A stretch of DNA of 64,000 bases from JANQTF01 sp036835375 (GTDB lineage Bacteria > Bacteroidota > Bacteroidia > J057). Below the pieces are notes generated by a model. That model saw only the letters and a list, made by a program, of their open reading frames with translations. It was not told the origin of the DNA and did not search any database. Location of the stretch: contig DAITMB010000013.1 in assembly GCA_036835375.1 (NCBI GenBank), positions 1 to 64,000 on the forward strand. Direction: 5' to 3'. The translations under genes were made by a program, and so were the position numbers. Below, one piece after another: positions 25,331 through 34,842 of this stretch. Position 1 is the first letter of the stretch. Each line of letters opens with the position of its first letter.

Positions 25331-27319
25331 ATGCGAAATCTTTATTCACTCCTTTTGGGCTTGGCCCTGTTGCTGGCCCCTCTGGCGGTCTCGGCTCAGC
25401 TACCCTGGCCGACTTCCAGCCCCAATCCTGACAGCTACGGTTATACTTGGAAAACCAACTCTGACCCCACAGGTCCGGCCTATATTTGGGAAGATATTTC
25501 CGCCATCGGTACCGAAGTCCTGGGACTTAACGACGATGGAAACGTAGGCCCCATTCCCATGGGAATCAGCTTCCCTTATTACTGGTACACCCGGGAGGAG
25601 CTTTGGATTGCCGATAATGGCTTTCTTGCCTTCACCGCAACGCCTATCGGTTCGAGTGCCATCGGATTTCCTCCCACTCCCACCCCAAGCCAGCCCAATG
25701 ACGTGATCGCGCCATACATGTCCGACATGAATCCAACGGGTCCCGGCAACCCCGGAAAAGTCTATTATTACAGTGATGTGGCCAACAATCGCTTCATTGT
25801 CACCTGGGAAAATATGCCTTACTGGGTTCCCCCTGCGACCAGCCCGAACCAGTATTCAGGTTCCAATTCTTTTCAAGTGATCCTGGATGGCAATGATTCT
25901 ACCATCACTTTCAACTACAAAGAGTTGACAGGTGACTGGGCAGCATCCTACAACAATGCGAACTACCCCTTCGTGACCGGAATCGAGAACGTGACCGGAA
26001 CCTTTGGACTTATGGCACCCAATCTACCAAATGCCAATCCTGTGGGCCAACGTCCCGTCGCCAGCACTTCCATCCGCTTTTACCCACCTGCATCTCCTTC
26101 GAACGTACGGGACATTGCCGTGACCAATGTTCAGAACGATGAAGTCCAAGCATTCTTTGTGCCCTGGGAACCATCCGGTCCATTCACCACCCCCAACTTC
26201 GCGCTCTACGGAGGCATTACGAATGTTGGCAACGTTGATATCTTGACCGACATCCCGGTGCTCGCACAAGTAAAGGATGCCAACGGTATCCTGTTTTACC
26301 AAGCAAGAGACACTGCTAATGCAGGGCTCTTTGCAGGAGAAACTACCTACTTTAAATTCCCCCTTCCGTTCTACCCGCCCAAAGTTGGCCCTTTCATATA
26401 CACGGTGAGCTTGGAGTCCCCTCAGATCTATGCTGACATCAATGGAACCAACAACCAACGGACCAACGAAGCCGTGGTGATTGACACCACACTGGAGGAA
26501 GTAGCCTTCACTTATTCGTCTGGCGATTTTAACAACCTCCTCGAAACGAATGGCGGGGGAGTTGTGAGTTGGAGTGGCAACACGGGCAATAGCGGAGCCG
26601 GCGCCTACTACGAATCTTACGGCTACCCCATCACCATCACGGCCCTTGAATATTATTCCATCACCAGTGGCACAGGCGCTGGTTCTGAAGGCTTTCTCGC
26701 CCAAATTTTCGGCAAAGACACCACTACAGGTGCAGTACCTGGACCTCTATTATTTGAAAAAGCTGTGTTAAATGCCGATATCCCACAAGGTCCTGCTACG
26801 CCTGCCACCCCTTGGACTCGGGTGGAAGTCGATCCCCCCGTCGTGATCAACAGTGATGGATTTTATGTGTCGTGGATCCAGCGCACTGATAGCTGTGTTC
26901 TCTTCACAGAAGGCGCCGAGCCTATTTCCAACCGCTCTTTTGAGGTCCTTGGTGGTGGATGGTCTATTTATCGCAGCAACACCACCGACGAACTGTGGAT
27001 TCGCGCCATCGTCAACATCGAAGATGCTGCTATTTTGCCAAATACCTCTATCTCAAAGCAGCTGGATGGCTTGGAAGAGTTAAAGATCTATCCTAATCCC
27101 AGCGAAGGCATTTTCTCTGTCGAAACGACTTGGAAGCAAGCTCAGCCAGTGGAATTGAAAGTAATGGATGTGCAGGGCCGCAAGATGTATCGCCAGCAAA
27201 TCGCTCCAGCTCTGAATTGGAACGAGCGCATGGATCTTCGCCACTTGACCCCAGGTGTGTACCTGTTGCAGGTGTCCACGCCAGAAGGGAGCACCGTTCG
27301 GAGACTTTTCATCCAGTAG
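25331..27319 (+). CDS. Large secreted protein with type IX secretion C-terminal sorting domain
   Basis: The 662-residue protein from the ATG at 25331 has signal peptide MRNLYSLLLGLALLLAPLAV cut near SAQ. The body is rich in Asn, Gly, Pro and Thr and contains beta-sandwich-like segments (WLADNGFLAF-type surface repeat at FPYYWYTREELWIADNGFLA, and SGSNSFQVILDGNDSTITFN). The last 80 residues form a type A sorting domain: LEELKIYPNPSEGIFSVET, VMDVQGRKMYRQQI, and LTPGVYLLQVSTPEGSTVRR. It would be exported across the outer membrane by T9SS and anchored or released. The function of the body is unknown. A clear terminator follows the stop codon. Confidence 0.85.
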   Translation: MRNLYSLLLGLALLLAPLAVSAQLPWPTSSPNPDSYGYTWKTNSDPTGPAYIWEDISAIGTEVLGLNDDGNVGPIPMGISFPYYWYTREELWIADNGFLAFTATPIGSSAIGFPPTPTPSQPNDVIAPYMSDMNPTGPGNPGKVYYYSDVANNRFIVTWENMPYWVPPATSPNQYSGSNSFQVILDGNDSTITFNYKELTGDWAASYNNANYPFVTGIENVTGTFGLMAPNLPNANPVGQRPVASTSIRFYPPASPSNVRDIAVTNVQNDEVQAFFVPWEPSGPFTTPNFALYGGITNVGNVDILTDIPVLAQVKDANGILFYQARDTANAGLFAGETTYFKFPLPFYPPKVGPFIYTVSLESPQIYADINGTNNQRTNEAVVIDTTLEEVAFTYSSGDFNNLLETNGGGVVSWSGNTGNSGAGAYYESYGYPITITALEYYSITSGTGAGSEGFLAQIFGKDTTTGAVPGPLLFEKAVLNADIPQGPATPATPWTRVEVDPPVVINSDGFYVSWIQRTDSCVLFTEGAEPISNRSFEVLGGGWSIYRSNTTDELWIRAIVNIEDAAILPNTSISKQLDGLEELKIYPNPSEGIFSVETTWKQAQPVELKVMDVQGRKMYRQQIAPALNWNERMDLRHLTPGVYLLQVSTPEGSTVRRLFIQ

Positions 27320-27338
27320 CGCTTTCTCTCAAACTATC

Positions 27339-27373
27339 AAAGGCCACTGACTCGCAAAGTCGGTGGCCTTTTT
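27339..27373 (+). terminator. Rho-independent terminator after the T9SS protein
   Basis: AAAGGCCACTGAC (27339-27351) pairs with GTCGGTGGCCTTT (27359-27371) with one G-T pair and a 7-base loop, followed by more T residues. It lies between convergent genes and may serve both strands. Confidence 0.88.
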
Positions 27374-27399
27374 GCTTGATCGGGCGACACTTTAGCTCC

Positions 27400-28335
27400 C
27401 TACTCCGCGGATGCGCTGCGCTCTCCTACCACCGGCGGAAGGGACCTCCAGTGGCGTAGGTGCCACCAAATGGCCTCCGCCCAGGCACAAATATGTTGCC
27501 ACTTCCCGGAAGCAATGTGCAAGATCAATTCTTTGGGACTGGCGATGAACAGATAATACAGGAAAAAAATGGCCTTCTGCCCGGGTCGCAGCCAGATTCG
27601 CTGAAAAATCCACCGACTGCGATGGTAGTAGTACCAGCGCTGGGCGGAGTCCTTCCCGATGCTGAGTGAACCATGATGATAGGCACAAACGCCTTCATAC
27701 ACGCCCACCAGAAACCCGGCCTTGCGCACCCGCATCGACCAGTCCAACTCTTCATAGTATAAAAAATACTGCTCCGATACCCCCCCTACTCGGTCCAGGG
27801 CTGCCCGAGAGATCATCATCGCTGCGCCGTGCGCATAAGATGTGCCGGTGATCCGGTCTTGAGGATTCCATTTCTCTCCTGCCCCGAGGAGCTGATTGCG
27901 CCCAGTGTAAGGGGACACGGGCGAAAAACCGGCATATTGGAGTTCTTGATCAGTCCCTGTCTTCACAATCACAGAAGAGAGCAGTCCCCATTCCTCAGAA
28001 AATTCCCATGCGCTGATCATGCGCCGGATCCAGTCGGGTGGCAGAAATACATCGTTGTTCACCAATGCCACCCAGCTACCCGTAGCCGCTCGAATGCCGA
28101 GGTTGTTTCCAGCCGCGTAGCCAAGGTTCCGTGGCGCCTGAATGAATGCGACTCGTGGGTGTGAGAGGCCTGCACACGTGGCCAGGTCTTCGGGCGATCC
28201 ATTATTCACGACGATCACCTCCAGCGCCTCATGATCTTGGGCTAATACATGCGAGAGGCATTCCGCCGTGACTTCGGGATGACGATAATGTAAAATGACA
28301 ATACTGACCAGCGACGAGCGATTCATCCCATTCAA
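27400..28335 (-). CDS. Glycosyltransferase family 2 (rhamnosyltransferase-like)
   Basis: In this 311-residue GT-A protein, VSIVILHYRHPEVTAECLSH begins the nucleotide-binding fold, VIVVNNGSPED follows, and the metal-binding DXD-like segment is in WVALVNNDVFLPPDWIRRMI. The acceptor side has YFLYYEELDWSMRVRKAGF with the ED motif near residue 190. The C-terminal 80 residues include a hydrophobic stretch (PGQKAIFFLYYLFIASPKEL) that may attach it to the membrane. It adds a sugar to a growing polysaccharide on the cytoplasmic side. It lies 32 bases downstream of the co-polymerase gene on the same strand. ATG codons at codons 1 and 4 are both possible starts. Confidence 0.88.
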   Translation of the reverse strand: MNGMNRSSLVSIVILHYRHPEVTAECLSHVLAQDHEALEVIVVNNGSPEDLATCAGLSHPRVAFIQAPRNLGYAAGNNLGIRAATGSWVALVNNDVFLPPDWIRRMISAWEFSEEWGLLSSVIVKTGTDQELQYAGFSPVSPYTGRNQLLGAGEKWNPQDRITGTSYAHGAAMMISRAALDRVGGVSEQYFLYYEELDWSMRVRKAGFLVGVYEGVCAYHHGSLSIGKDSAQRWYYYHRSRWIFQRIWLRPGQKAIFFLYYLFIASPKELILHIASGKWQHICAWAEAIWWHLRHWRSLPPVVGERSASAE

Positions 28336-28367
28336 AAAAAGGGCGCTTAGGGCTTAGAAGATTTGAT

Positions 28368-30539
28368 TCACTGAGACAAATGGCGAGGCTCCACTTTGTT
28401 CAGCACCCCAGCCATGAGCTTCTCAGGATATGTTTTGAGGTAAGCAATGCTCCGCTTGTCAGATTCCTCTATGGGCGCATCAGCTGCAAACACCGGGAGG
28501 ATCCGCGCGGAATAGAGCAGCAACTCTTTTGCATCGACAAATTCATTGAGTGCCGCCCCTTCCAGCAGGATGTGATCGTAGTTGTCGGACAAATTGACGA
28601 GCAACTGCTCAAATTTTTCGTGGGGAAACGCCTCTGAAGGAGAAAACTTGCTCTTTTCGCACCCAATCACATCTACATGGTCAAAGACCGAGGGGGAGAT
28701 CAGGGCATCCAGCGGAAGGGTTCCTTTGAGGAAAGGCTGCAAGGTAGGCGAAGCACCCGTCATCGCGGTGAGAGACGCATTGCCGAGGTTGGTGTCCACG
28801 AGAAGTACCTTTTTCTCACTGAGACTGAGCGAATAGGCCAGCGACACTACCAAGGAAGACTTCCCGGATCCCGGGCGCGTGCTCGTGACCATGAGGGTCA
28901 CAGGATCGGCCAACATGATCTCATGTCTCAAGTCGCGAAGTTGGTTCTTGTAGATCTCCAACTGTGGATTCTTTTGTTTATCGTGAAAGAGGGCCACCAA
29001 GTCTAAATTAGAGCTTTTGAGCTTGATGAGACTTCCAAGCAGCGGCAGCCCCGTCATGGGAGTAAACTTAGAAGGAAGCTTGATGCTTTCGTCCAGGTAT
29101 TCCAGGAAAAGGAGCAGACTGAAAGAGATCCCCAGAGAAATGAGTCCTGCCAAGGCCGCCAGCAAAAATGCCTGCGATGGCTCTGGTTGTTGCGCAGGCT
29201 GTGCCAACTCCATTTGGCTCACAGCCCCGAGAGCAGGTCCGGAAGGAGCCATTCCCAGGCGCACATCATTGAGTTTTTGGAGAGCGGTCAGGTAGGCATC
29301 GCGGGCCACCTCTACTTCCCGACCGTAGGTCGTGGTACTGAGTTCGGCATCGGTGTAGGTCCCTGCCCGGCTGGCGAGCCGCCGAAGTTCTTGGGCCACC
29401 GACGTGAGGCGCGACTGGGCGATGAAAAGCTCCACTTCTCCTTCCAATTTTTGTCGCAACCATTCCTCTATCCCTTCGCCGCTTTCTTCCACCCGGCTTT
29501 GCTGCCGCACCAGCAAGGCATCGACCAGCAGCCTTTTGACCGCTCGCAAGGAATCCTGTAGGTCAACCTGGCGCAATCCGGAGCGCACATATCGGTCGTT
29601 GAGACGCAATATTCTTCCTTTCAGCAATGCTTCTTCTCCGGAAGGATCGGTCAGCGAAATCCCATTTCCCCTGGTCAGTGGCAAACCCTGGTTAGCTTGA
29701 ATGATCTTTTTTTCTGCATCCATGACATCCCGGCTGGCTGCCTCTCTGGCCAGCTCTAGCTCTTCAATCTGGGTTAATATCTGAAGTCCTTCCGGACTGG
29801 AAACCAGATTTTGTTGCTGCTGATAGTTGGTCCAGGCCTTTAGTTTTTCGTCGAGCACTTCTTTTCGCTCCCTCACCAGTTGCCCAATCGTTTGGAGGGT
29901 GTTTTCGGAAATTTCAGCATTGGTGAGCAGATAGTACCGAACGAATTCACGACTCAGTTGATTGACGAGGAAGGCCGCTAGCTCTGGATTTTCCGCTTCT
30001 GCCTCGATGGCGATATAATCTGTGCCAGGGATCCTCCGGACGTCGATGAGCAACTGCAAGGAAGGCACGTCATAGCCCATTACCCTGATCATCTCCAGAT
30101 GCCTCCGGTCGAGTTCGTCGCCAGCTTGTAGCATCTCCAGCGAATCTCTCTTCGCCATGAAATTGCGGAGAGCCACTCGCTGCTCCTCAATGCTAAATGT
30201 CCGCCTCAGCTCCGAAAGATCCCGAAAAGCGATAGACTCCGTGAGATCATGGCTCAGAAGCGCATAAGACACCAGCGAGATCACCTTGGGCGAGCGAATC
30301 ATCTCCTCCAAATGGCGAAAACGAGCTTCTACTTCGTAGCGCTCCGGCCCTCGCTCAGTACCTAAGGTAAACAGCGCATTTTCGCCCTGGGTGATGCCCG
30401 CTATCAGTCGCACCCGCGATTTGTACACCGGTGCTGCCTGAATAGCAATGAGATACGTTGTAATCACCGACACACTTACCAGCGTGAGCAAGAGCCATCG
30501 CCTGTTGTAGAGAACCTGGAGAAAGCCTTTTAATTCCAT
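28368..30539 (-). CDS. Wzc/GumC-like polysaccharide co-polymerase with BY-kinase-type ATPase domain
   Basis: This 723-residue protein starts with an N-terminal Wzz segment and first membrane helix (GFLQVLYNRRWLLLTLVSVS), then a long periplasmic coiled coil (about residues 60-420). A second helix is at AFLLAALAGLISLGISFSLL. From about residue 530 there is a cytoplasmic P-loop domain with Walker A TSTRPGSGKSSLVVSLAY and Walker A'-like VLLVDTNLGNASL. The tail has no tyrosine cluster; only a few scattered tyrosines are seen (ends VEPRHLSQ). Autophosphorylation as in E. coli Wzc is therefore doubtful. It controls chain length and export of exopolysaccharide at the inner membrane. Confidence 0.88.
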   Translation of the reverse strand: MELKGFLQVLYNRRWLLLTLVSVSVITTYLIAIQAAPVYKSRVRLIAGITQGENALFTLGTERGPERYEVEARFRHLEEMIRSPKVISLVSYALLSHDLTESIAFRDLSELRRTFSIEEQRVALRNFMAKRDSLEMLQAGDELDRRHLEMIRVMGYDVPSLQLLIDVRRIPGTDYIAIEAEAENPELAAFLVNQLSREFVRYYLLTNAEISENTLQTIGQLVRERKEVLDEKLKAWTNYQQQQNLVSSPEGLQILTQIEELELAREAASRDVMDAEKKIIQANQGLPLTRGNGISLTDPSGEEALLKGRILRLNDRYVRSGLRQVDLQDSLRAVKRLLVDALLVRQQSRVEESGEGIEEWLRQKLEGEVELFIAQSRLTSVAQELRRLASRAGTYTDAELSTTTYGREVEVARDAYLTALQKLNDVRLGMAPSGPALGAVSQMELAQPAQQPEPSQAFLLAALAGLISLGISFSLLLFLEYLDESIKLPSKFTPMTGLPLLGSLIKLKSSNLDLVALFHDKQKNPQLEIYKNQLRDLRHEIMLADPVTLMVTSTRPGSGKSSLVVSLAYSLSLSEKKVLLVDTNLGNASLTAMTGASPTLQPFLKGTLPLDALISPSVFDHVDVIGCEKSKFSPSEAFPHEKFEQLLVNLSDNYDHILLEGAALNEFVDAKELLLYSARILPVFAADAPIEESDKRSIAYLKTYPEKLMAGVLNKVEPRHLSQ

Positions 30540-30750
30540 GGAGGAGCGTCTAGCTACGAATTATTCGGGTGAAGATCGCAAAATAAGAATCTACCCTGAC
30601 CTTGAAGACCTGATTCGCGTCAGGAATTCGCGTCATGTGTCAAAAAGGATGTATGAATCGGATCCGGCAAACGATGACACTGCCTTCAGTCCTCCAAAAA
30701 GTGTTCCTGATCCCATCCCGAAATTTTTTCTCTCAGCATCCCTACTCATC

Positions 30751-31800
30751 CTAGCGAGTAGATTCCCGCAAGATGAGCCGGGTTTCCAGGATTTTATTCA
30801 CAGGTTCGTCAGGTATTCCGTCACCGTCGATTTGGTCGAGCAGCAAGGTTGCAGCCATTTCACCCATTTCATAGGCTGGCTGGCGCACTGAGGAAAGGGT
30901 GGGAATGATGAGAGAAGAAATGGGATTGTCACTAAACCCAATCAGGGACACCTCGTCTGGGATGGCGACGCCCATCTTGCGAAAAGACAACGTAGCGCCT
31001 GCCAGGACGCGGTCATTGATGCCGAGGATCCCATCAGGGGGAAGAGGATCTGCCCACAGATCCTTCACCACTTCCGCCGCCACCCAAGGTTCAAATCCTG
31101 TCTCAATGATCCAATCCTCCCGAAGCTCCAATCCATGTCGCCGAATGGCCTCTATGAATCCCAACTTTCGGTCGCGGCACACTGTGGTCCACTGGGGGCC
31201 AGTGAAGTGCGCCAACCTGCGACAACCCGTCGAGATCAAATATTCTGTGGCCTCCAACGCCGCTCGAAAATCGTCGATCAGCACACTGGATGCTGGTACT
31301 TGGGGCTGAATGCGATCGACATAGACCAATGGCACCCCGCGTTCAGAGACGGTCTGTAGGTGGTCGCTCGCGGTGTGGTGGTAATCCATCAAGGGAGCAA
31401 TCATGATCCCATCCACCCTGATGGAGAGCAGTGCCTCCACGTTGACACGCTCTCGCTCCATTGAGTGATCGCTTTCGCAGATGATCACCCGGTATTCGTG
31501 CTGGTAAGCTACATTCTGAATACCACTCGTGATGGCCGAAAAAAAGTGATTGGAAATGCGAGGCACCACGACCCCCAGCAGGTGAGTCCGCCGACTCACC
31601 AAGCCAGAAGCAAATAAATTTGGCTGATAATGTAGTTTTTCGGCCAAAGCTTTCACCAAGATCTTGGTCTCAGGATTCACGTCCGGGCGGTCCCGCAAGG
31701 CCCTAGACACCGTCGAAGTGGACAGCCGAAGTTCTTTGGCGATGTCTTTGATGGTGATATAACTCTTCTTTTTCGGGTCTTTCTTAGGGTCTTTATCCAT
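30751..31800 (-). CDS. LacI-family transcriptional regulator
   Basis: The 349-residue protein from the ATG at 31798-31800 has the LacI helix-turn-helix (ITIKDIAKELRLSTSTVSRA, then LRDRPDVNPETKILVKALAE and KLHYQPN) and the hinge. A periplasmic-binding-protein fold follows: LLGVVVPRISNHFFSAITSG, DGIMIAPLMDYHH, GIMI-type effector pocket, and PDGILGINDRVLAGATLSFR. A lysine-rich leader (MDKDPKKDPKKKS) precedes the DNA-binding domain. It probably senses a sugar or sugar derivative and controls the divergent oxidoreductase-isomerase-transporter cluster at 32.4-36.1 kb. Confidence 0.92.
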   Translation of the reverse strand: MDKDPKKDPKKKSYITIKDIAKELRLSTSTVSRALRDRPDVNPETKILVKALAEKLHYQPNLFASGLVSRRTHLLGVVVPRISNHFFSAITSGIQNVAYQHEYRVIICESDHSMERERVNVEALLSIRVDGIMIAPLMDYHHTASDHLQTVSERGVPLVYVDRIQPQVPASSVLIDDFRAALEATEYLISTGCRRLAHFTGPQWTTVCRDRKLGFIEAIRRHGLELREDWIIETGFEPWVAAEVVKDLWADPLPPDGILGINDRVLAGATLSFRKMGVAIPDEVSLIGFSDNPISSLIIPTLSSVRQPAYEMGEMAATLLLDQIDGDGIPDEPVNKILETRLILRESTR

Positions 31801-32398
31801 GTAACTCTGCGGACACGGGCTCAAAAAGGAGCCTCAAAATGGTGAAAATACCGAATGGAGGGTATCTGGAGAAAAAAGGGCCGACCTCATAGTAGTTGAA
31901 TCGCAGGACGAACCTCGCTCCCATTCAGGATACAGCCCTTGTCATCACTTTTGAGGAAAATACACCGTTGACCGTGTCGAAACACGATATCAACTTCGAT
32001 CTCAAAATTAGCGGAATTTTAGGTCTCAAAGCAGGCTTTTCGAGTGGAATTCTGTGTGCATGGCGGGGAATTCGCCGGGCAAAAGCCTTTTTAGCGGATC
32101 GGGGAAGGGCTATGCAGTGGGCAATGAAAGCATCTGGCGCAGGATGCGAGGAGAGTAAATTGCGCTTTTCATTCGATTTTCAGTAGAGTACCAGATAGCA
32201 GATCTTGAATTTTCTCCTACCTTGATGCCGTCAAGGGGCATTTCTCCCCCAAAACAACTCAAATGGAGCATGATGGAGTAGAGCTTGGAATTGTCAAGGA
32301 ACCGGCTTCTGTGAGCGTCATGCTTCCAGATTTGTTTCTCACTCCCGAATCACTTTTCTTCACACAATCGCTTCAAAAGCGTGAATATTTAACTGGCT
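31801..32398. other. Divergent regulatory region between the LacI gene and the catabolic cluster
   Basis: About 600 bases. Two small palindromes are visible: GGCTC-AAAAAG-GAGCC (31818-31833) close to the lacI-type start, and CGCTT-CAA-AAGCG (32369-32381) upstream of the oxidoreductase. Open frames here lack coding character. A frame at 31896-32186 has no recognisable domain and is not called. Confidence 0.5.
32369..32381. promoter_or_regulatory. Candidate LacI-family operator
   Basis: CGCTT-CAA-AAGCG is a perfect 5-3-5 inverted repeat ending 17 bases before the ATG of the oxidoreductase gene and facing a LacI-family gene. LacI-family operators are often palindromes with CG-containing arms. 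The assignment is by position and symmetry only. Confidence 0.35.
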
Positions 32399-33565
32399 AT
32401 GAGTCAAGCTACGAGTCGAAAAATGCGAATGGGCATGGTAGGCGGTGGGCGCGGTGCGTTCATCGGGGGGGTGCACCGAATGGCCTCCGGAATCGACGGA
32501 GAGATAGAGCTTGTGTGCGGAGCCTTTAGCTCCAGCCCTGAAAAATCTAAGGCTTCTGGAGCCGATCTGTTTCTGCCACCATCGCGCTCCTATGGGTCAT
32601 TTGAAGAAATGATCTTGACAGAAAAGCAGCTTCCTTTAGGCGAAAGGATGGATTTTGTCTCCATTGTCACACCCAATCACATGCACTTTCTTCCTGCAAA
32701 AATGGCCTTGGAGAATGGCTTTGCGGTGGTGTGTGACAAGCCCTTGGCGTTCAATATGGAAGAGGCGAAAGCACTCCAGCAATTGGTCCATGACACGGGG
32801 CTGCTGTTCGCGCTCACGCACAACTATACGGGCTACCCGATGGTGAAGCAAGCCCGCCACATGATCCAAACGGGCGCCTTGGGCAACATTCGAAAAATCG
32901 TGGTGGAATATCCACAGGGCTGGCTTTCTACCCTCGTGGAGAGCACCGGAAGCAAGCAAGCTAGTTGGCGGACGGACCCGAGTAGGTCTGGCATCGCAGG
33001 CGCCATGGGAGACATTGGCACACACGCCGAAAACCTCGCCGAGTACATCTCAGGCCTTCATATCACGGAGTTGTGCGCTGATCTCACGGCATTTGTCGAA
33101 GGCCGCGCCTTGGATGACGATGGCAATGTGTTGCTGCACTTCGACAATGGGGCTAAAGGCATTCTTCTTGCCAGCCAGATTTCTAATGGTGAGGAAAACG
33201 ACTTAAACATCCGCATCTATGGTGAACACGGAGGTCTCGAATGGCACCAAATGGAGCCAAATACCCTGATTCACAAGACCAACGGAGGCGTGAAGGTTCT
33301 CCGGACGGGTGTCGGGGAACTCTGCGAAGAGGCCCAAGCTGCAACCCGAATTCCGGCAGGTCACCCTGAGGGCTATCTGGAAGCATTCGGCAATATTTAT
33401 AAAAACTTTGCCCGGGCCCTGCGCAAAACCCTACAAGGCGAGACGCCCACGAGCGTGGATCTGGACTTTCCCACCGTGGACGACGGCGTGCGAGGCATGG
33501 CCTTTATCGAGTCGGTCGTTGCCTCCTCCCAATCCAAAGAAAAATGGTATCCCTTCCATTCTTGA
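32399..33565 (+). CDS. Gfo/Idh/MocA family oxidoreductase
   Basis: In this 388-residue protein the Rossmann motif is near the N-terminus (MRMGMVGGGRGAFIGGVHRM). The family motif EKP appears as VVCDKPLAFNMEEAKALQQL (K near residue 116), and the C-terminal alpha/beta domain has GALGNIRKIVVEYPQGWLS and GAMGDIGTHAENLAEYISG with the active-site D..xH. It would use NAD(P) to oxidise or reduce a sugar, inositol or derivative in the cytoplasm. It is the first gene of a three-gene + strand cluster with an isomerase-family protein and an MFS transporter, divergent from a LacI regulator. The substrate is unknown. Confidence 0.9.
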   Translation: MSQATSRKMRMGMVGGGRGAFIGGVHRMASGIDGEIELVCGAFSSSPEKSKASGADLFLPPSRSYGSFEEMILTEKQLPLGERMDFVSIVTPNHMHFLPAKMALENGFAVVCDKPLAFNMEEAKALQQLVHDTGLLFALTHNYTGYPMVKQARHMIQTGALGNIRKIVVEYPQGWLSTLVESTGSKQASWRTDPSRSGIAGAMGDIGTHAENLAEYISGLHITELCADLTAFVEGRALDDDGNVLLHFDNGAKGILLASQISNGEENDLNIRIYGEHGGLEWHQMEPNTLIHKTNGGVKVLRTGVGELCEEAQAATRIPAGHPEGYLEAFGNIYKNFARALRKTLQGETPTSVDLDFPTVDDGVRGMAFIESVVASSQSKEKWYPFHS

Positions 33566-33669
33566 GCTACGGCTCCCGTGCTGTTTCAAATCGGCGCGTA
33601 GCCAAATGGTAGCTCTCGATTGCGTTTCAATAATTTTCTCCCATTCGACATTCAAGCTCCTTTCTCACG

Positions 33670-34725
33670 ATGAAAACAATCAAAGGACCTGCAATATTCC
33701 TCGCACAATTTGCTGGCGACCAAGCGCCCTTCAACAATTTTCGCGACATCTGCCAGTGGGCAGCAGGATTGGGCTACGCTGGCGTGCAAATCCCTACGTG
33801 GGATGGTCGCCTGTTTGACCTCGCTAAGGCAGCTGATAGCCAGACATATGTAGATGAAATCAAAGGCATCGCTTCGGAAGCGGGAATCACCATTACCGAG
33901 CTTTCTACGCACCTCCAAGGACAGCTCGTGGCCGTGCATCCAGCTTACGACTTGATGTTTGATGGATTTGCACCTGAGGCGGTTCATGGCAACTCAAAGG
34001 CGCGCACGGCCTGGGCTGTGGATCAACTCCTGATGGCTGCCAAGGCCAGCCGAAGATTGGGCATCGAAGTTCACGCGACTTTCTCTGGTGCGCTTGCGTG
34101 GCCGTTCATGTATCCCTGGCCGCAGCGGCCTGCCGGGCTCGTAGAGGCCGCTTTTGGTGAATTAGCCGCACGCTGGCGTCCTATTCTCGATGCATTTGAT
34201 GAGCAGGGTGTGGATGTCTGCTACGAAATTCACCCGGGTGAAGACCTCCATGATGGCATTACTTGGGAGATGTTTCGCGAGGCGTGTGGCCAACATCGCC
34301 GCGTGAACATTCTCTATGATCCCAGCCACTTTGTTTTACAACAGCTTGATTATCTATCATTTATCGACATCTACCACGAGCATATCAAGATGTTTCACGT
34401 GAAAGACGCGGAGTTCAACCCCACGGGACGATCGGGCGTGTATGGCGGATACCAAGGTTGGGTGGATCGCCCCGGCAGGTTCCGGTCGCTGGGCGACGGA
34501 CAAGTAGATTTCATGGGAATCTTCTCCAAACTCTCTCAATACGATTATGATGGATGGGCTGTGATGGAATGGGAATGCGCCATCAAGCATCCCCAGCAAG
34601 GAGCTGAAGAAGGTGCCCCTTTTATTGCCGACCACCTGATCCGTGTCACCGAGCGGGCATTCGACGATTTTGCCGATGCAGGTACCGACGAAGCCACCAA
34701 TCGGAAGATTTTGGGGCTGATGTAA
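33670..34725 (+). CDS. Sugar phosphate isomerase/epimerase family protein (TIM barrel)
   Basis: In this 351-residue protein the barrel shows the usual metal-ligand segments of the xylose isomerase-like superfamily: GYAGVQIPTWDGRLFDLAKA, VDVCYEIHPGEDLHDGITWE, VNILYDPSHFVLQQLDY, IKMFHVKDAEFN, and YDGWAVMEWECAIK near the C-terminus. It likely isomerises or epimerises a sugar or keto-sugar made by the neighbouring oxidoreductase. It follows that gene by 104 bases. The partial family name does not fix the substrate. Confidence 0.88.
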   Translation: MKTIKGPAIFLAQFAGDQAPFNNFRDICQWAAGLGYAGVQIPTWDGRLFDLAKAADSQTYVDEIKGIASEAGITITELSTHLQGQLVAVHPAYDLMFDGFAPEAVHGNSKARTAWAVDQLLMAAKASRRLGIEVHATFSGALAWPFMYPWPQRPAGLVEAAFGELAARWRPILDAFDEQGVDVCYEIHPGEDLHDGITWEMFREACGQHRRVNILYDPSHFVLQQLDYLSFIDIYHEHIKMFHVKDAEFNPTGRSGVYGGYQGWVDRPGRFRSLGDGQVDFMGIFSKLSQYDYDGWAVMEWECAIKHPQQGAEEGAPFIADHLIRVTERAFDDFADAGTDEATNRKILGLM

Positions 34726-34842
34726 GCTTGGCAGAAATCCGAAACGGGTGTTATGATCGAATGATTTTACTGGGTATCAGCATTGTTATTTTGTTTTCCT
34801 ACATTTCTTTCCTTCCATATTTCCTTAAAAACGACTACTCCT

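Noticed and set aside
31896..32186. A 96-codon frame between the LacI gene and the oxidoreductase gene
   Set aside because: No signal, domain or repeat is visible and the residue composition is not protein-like over its whole length; it lies in a region expected to be regulatory.
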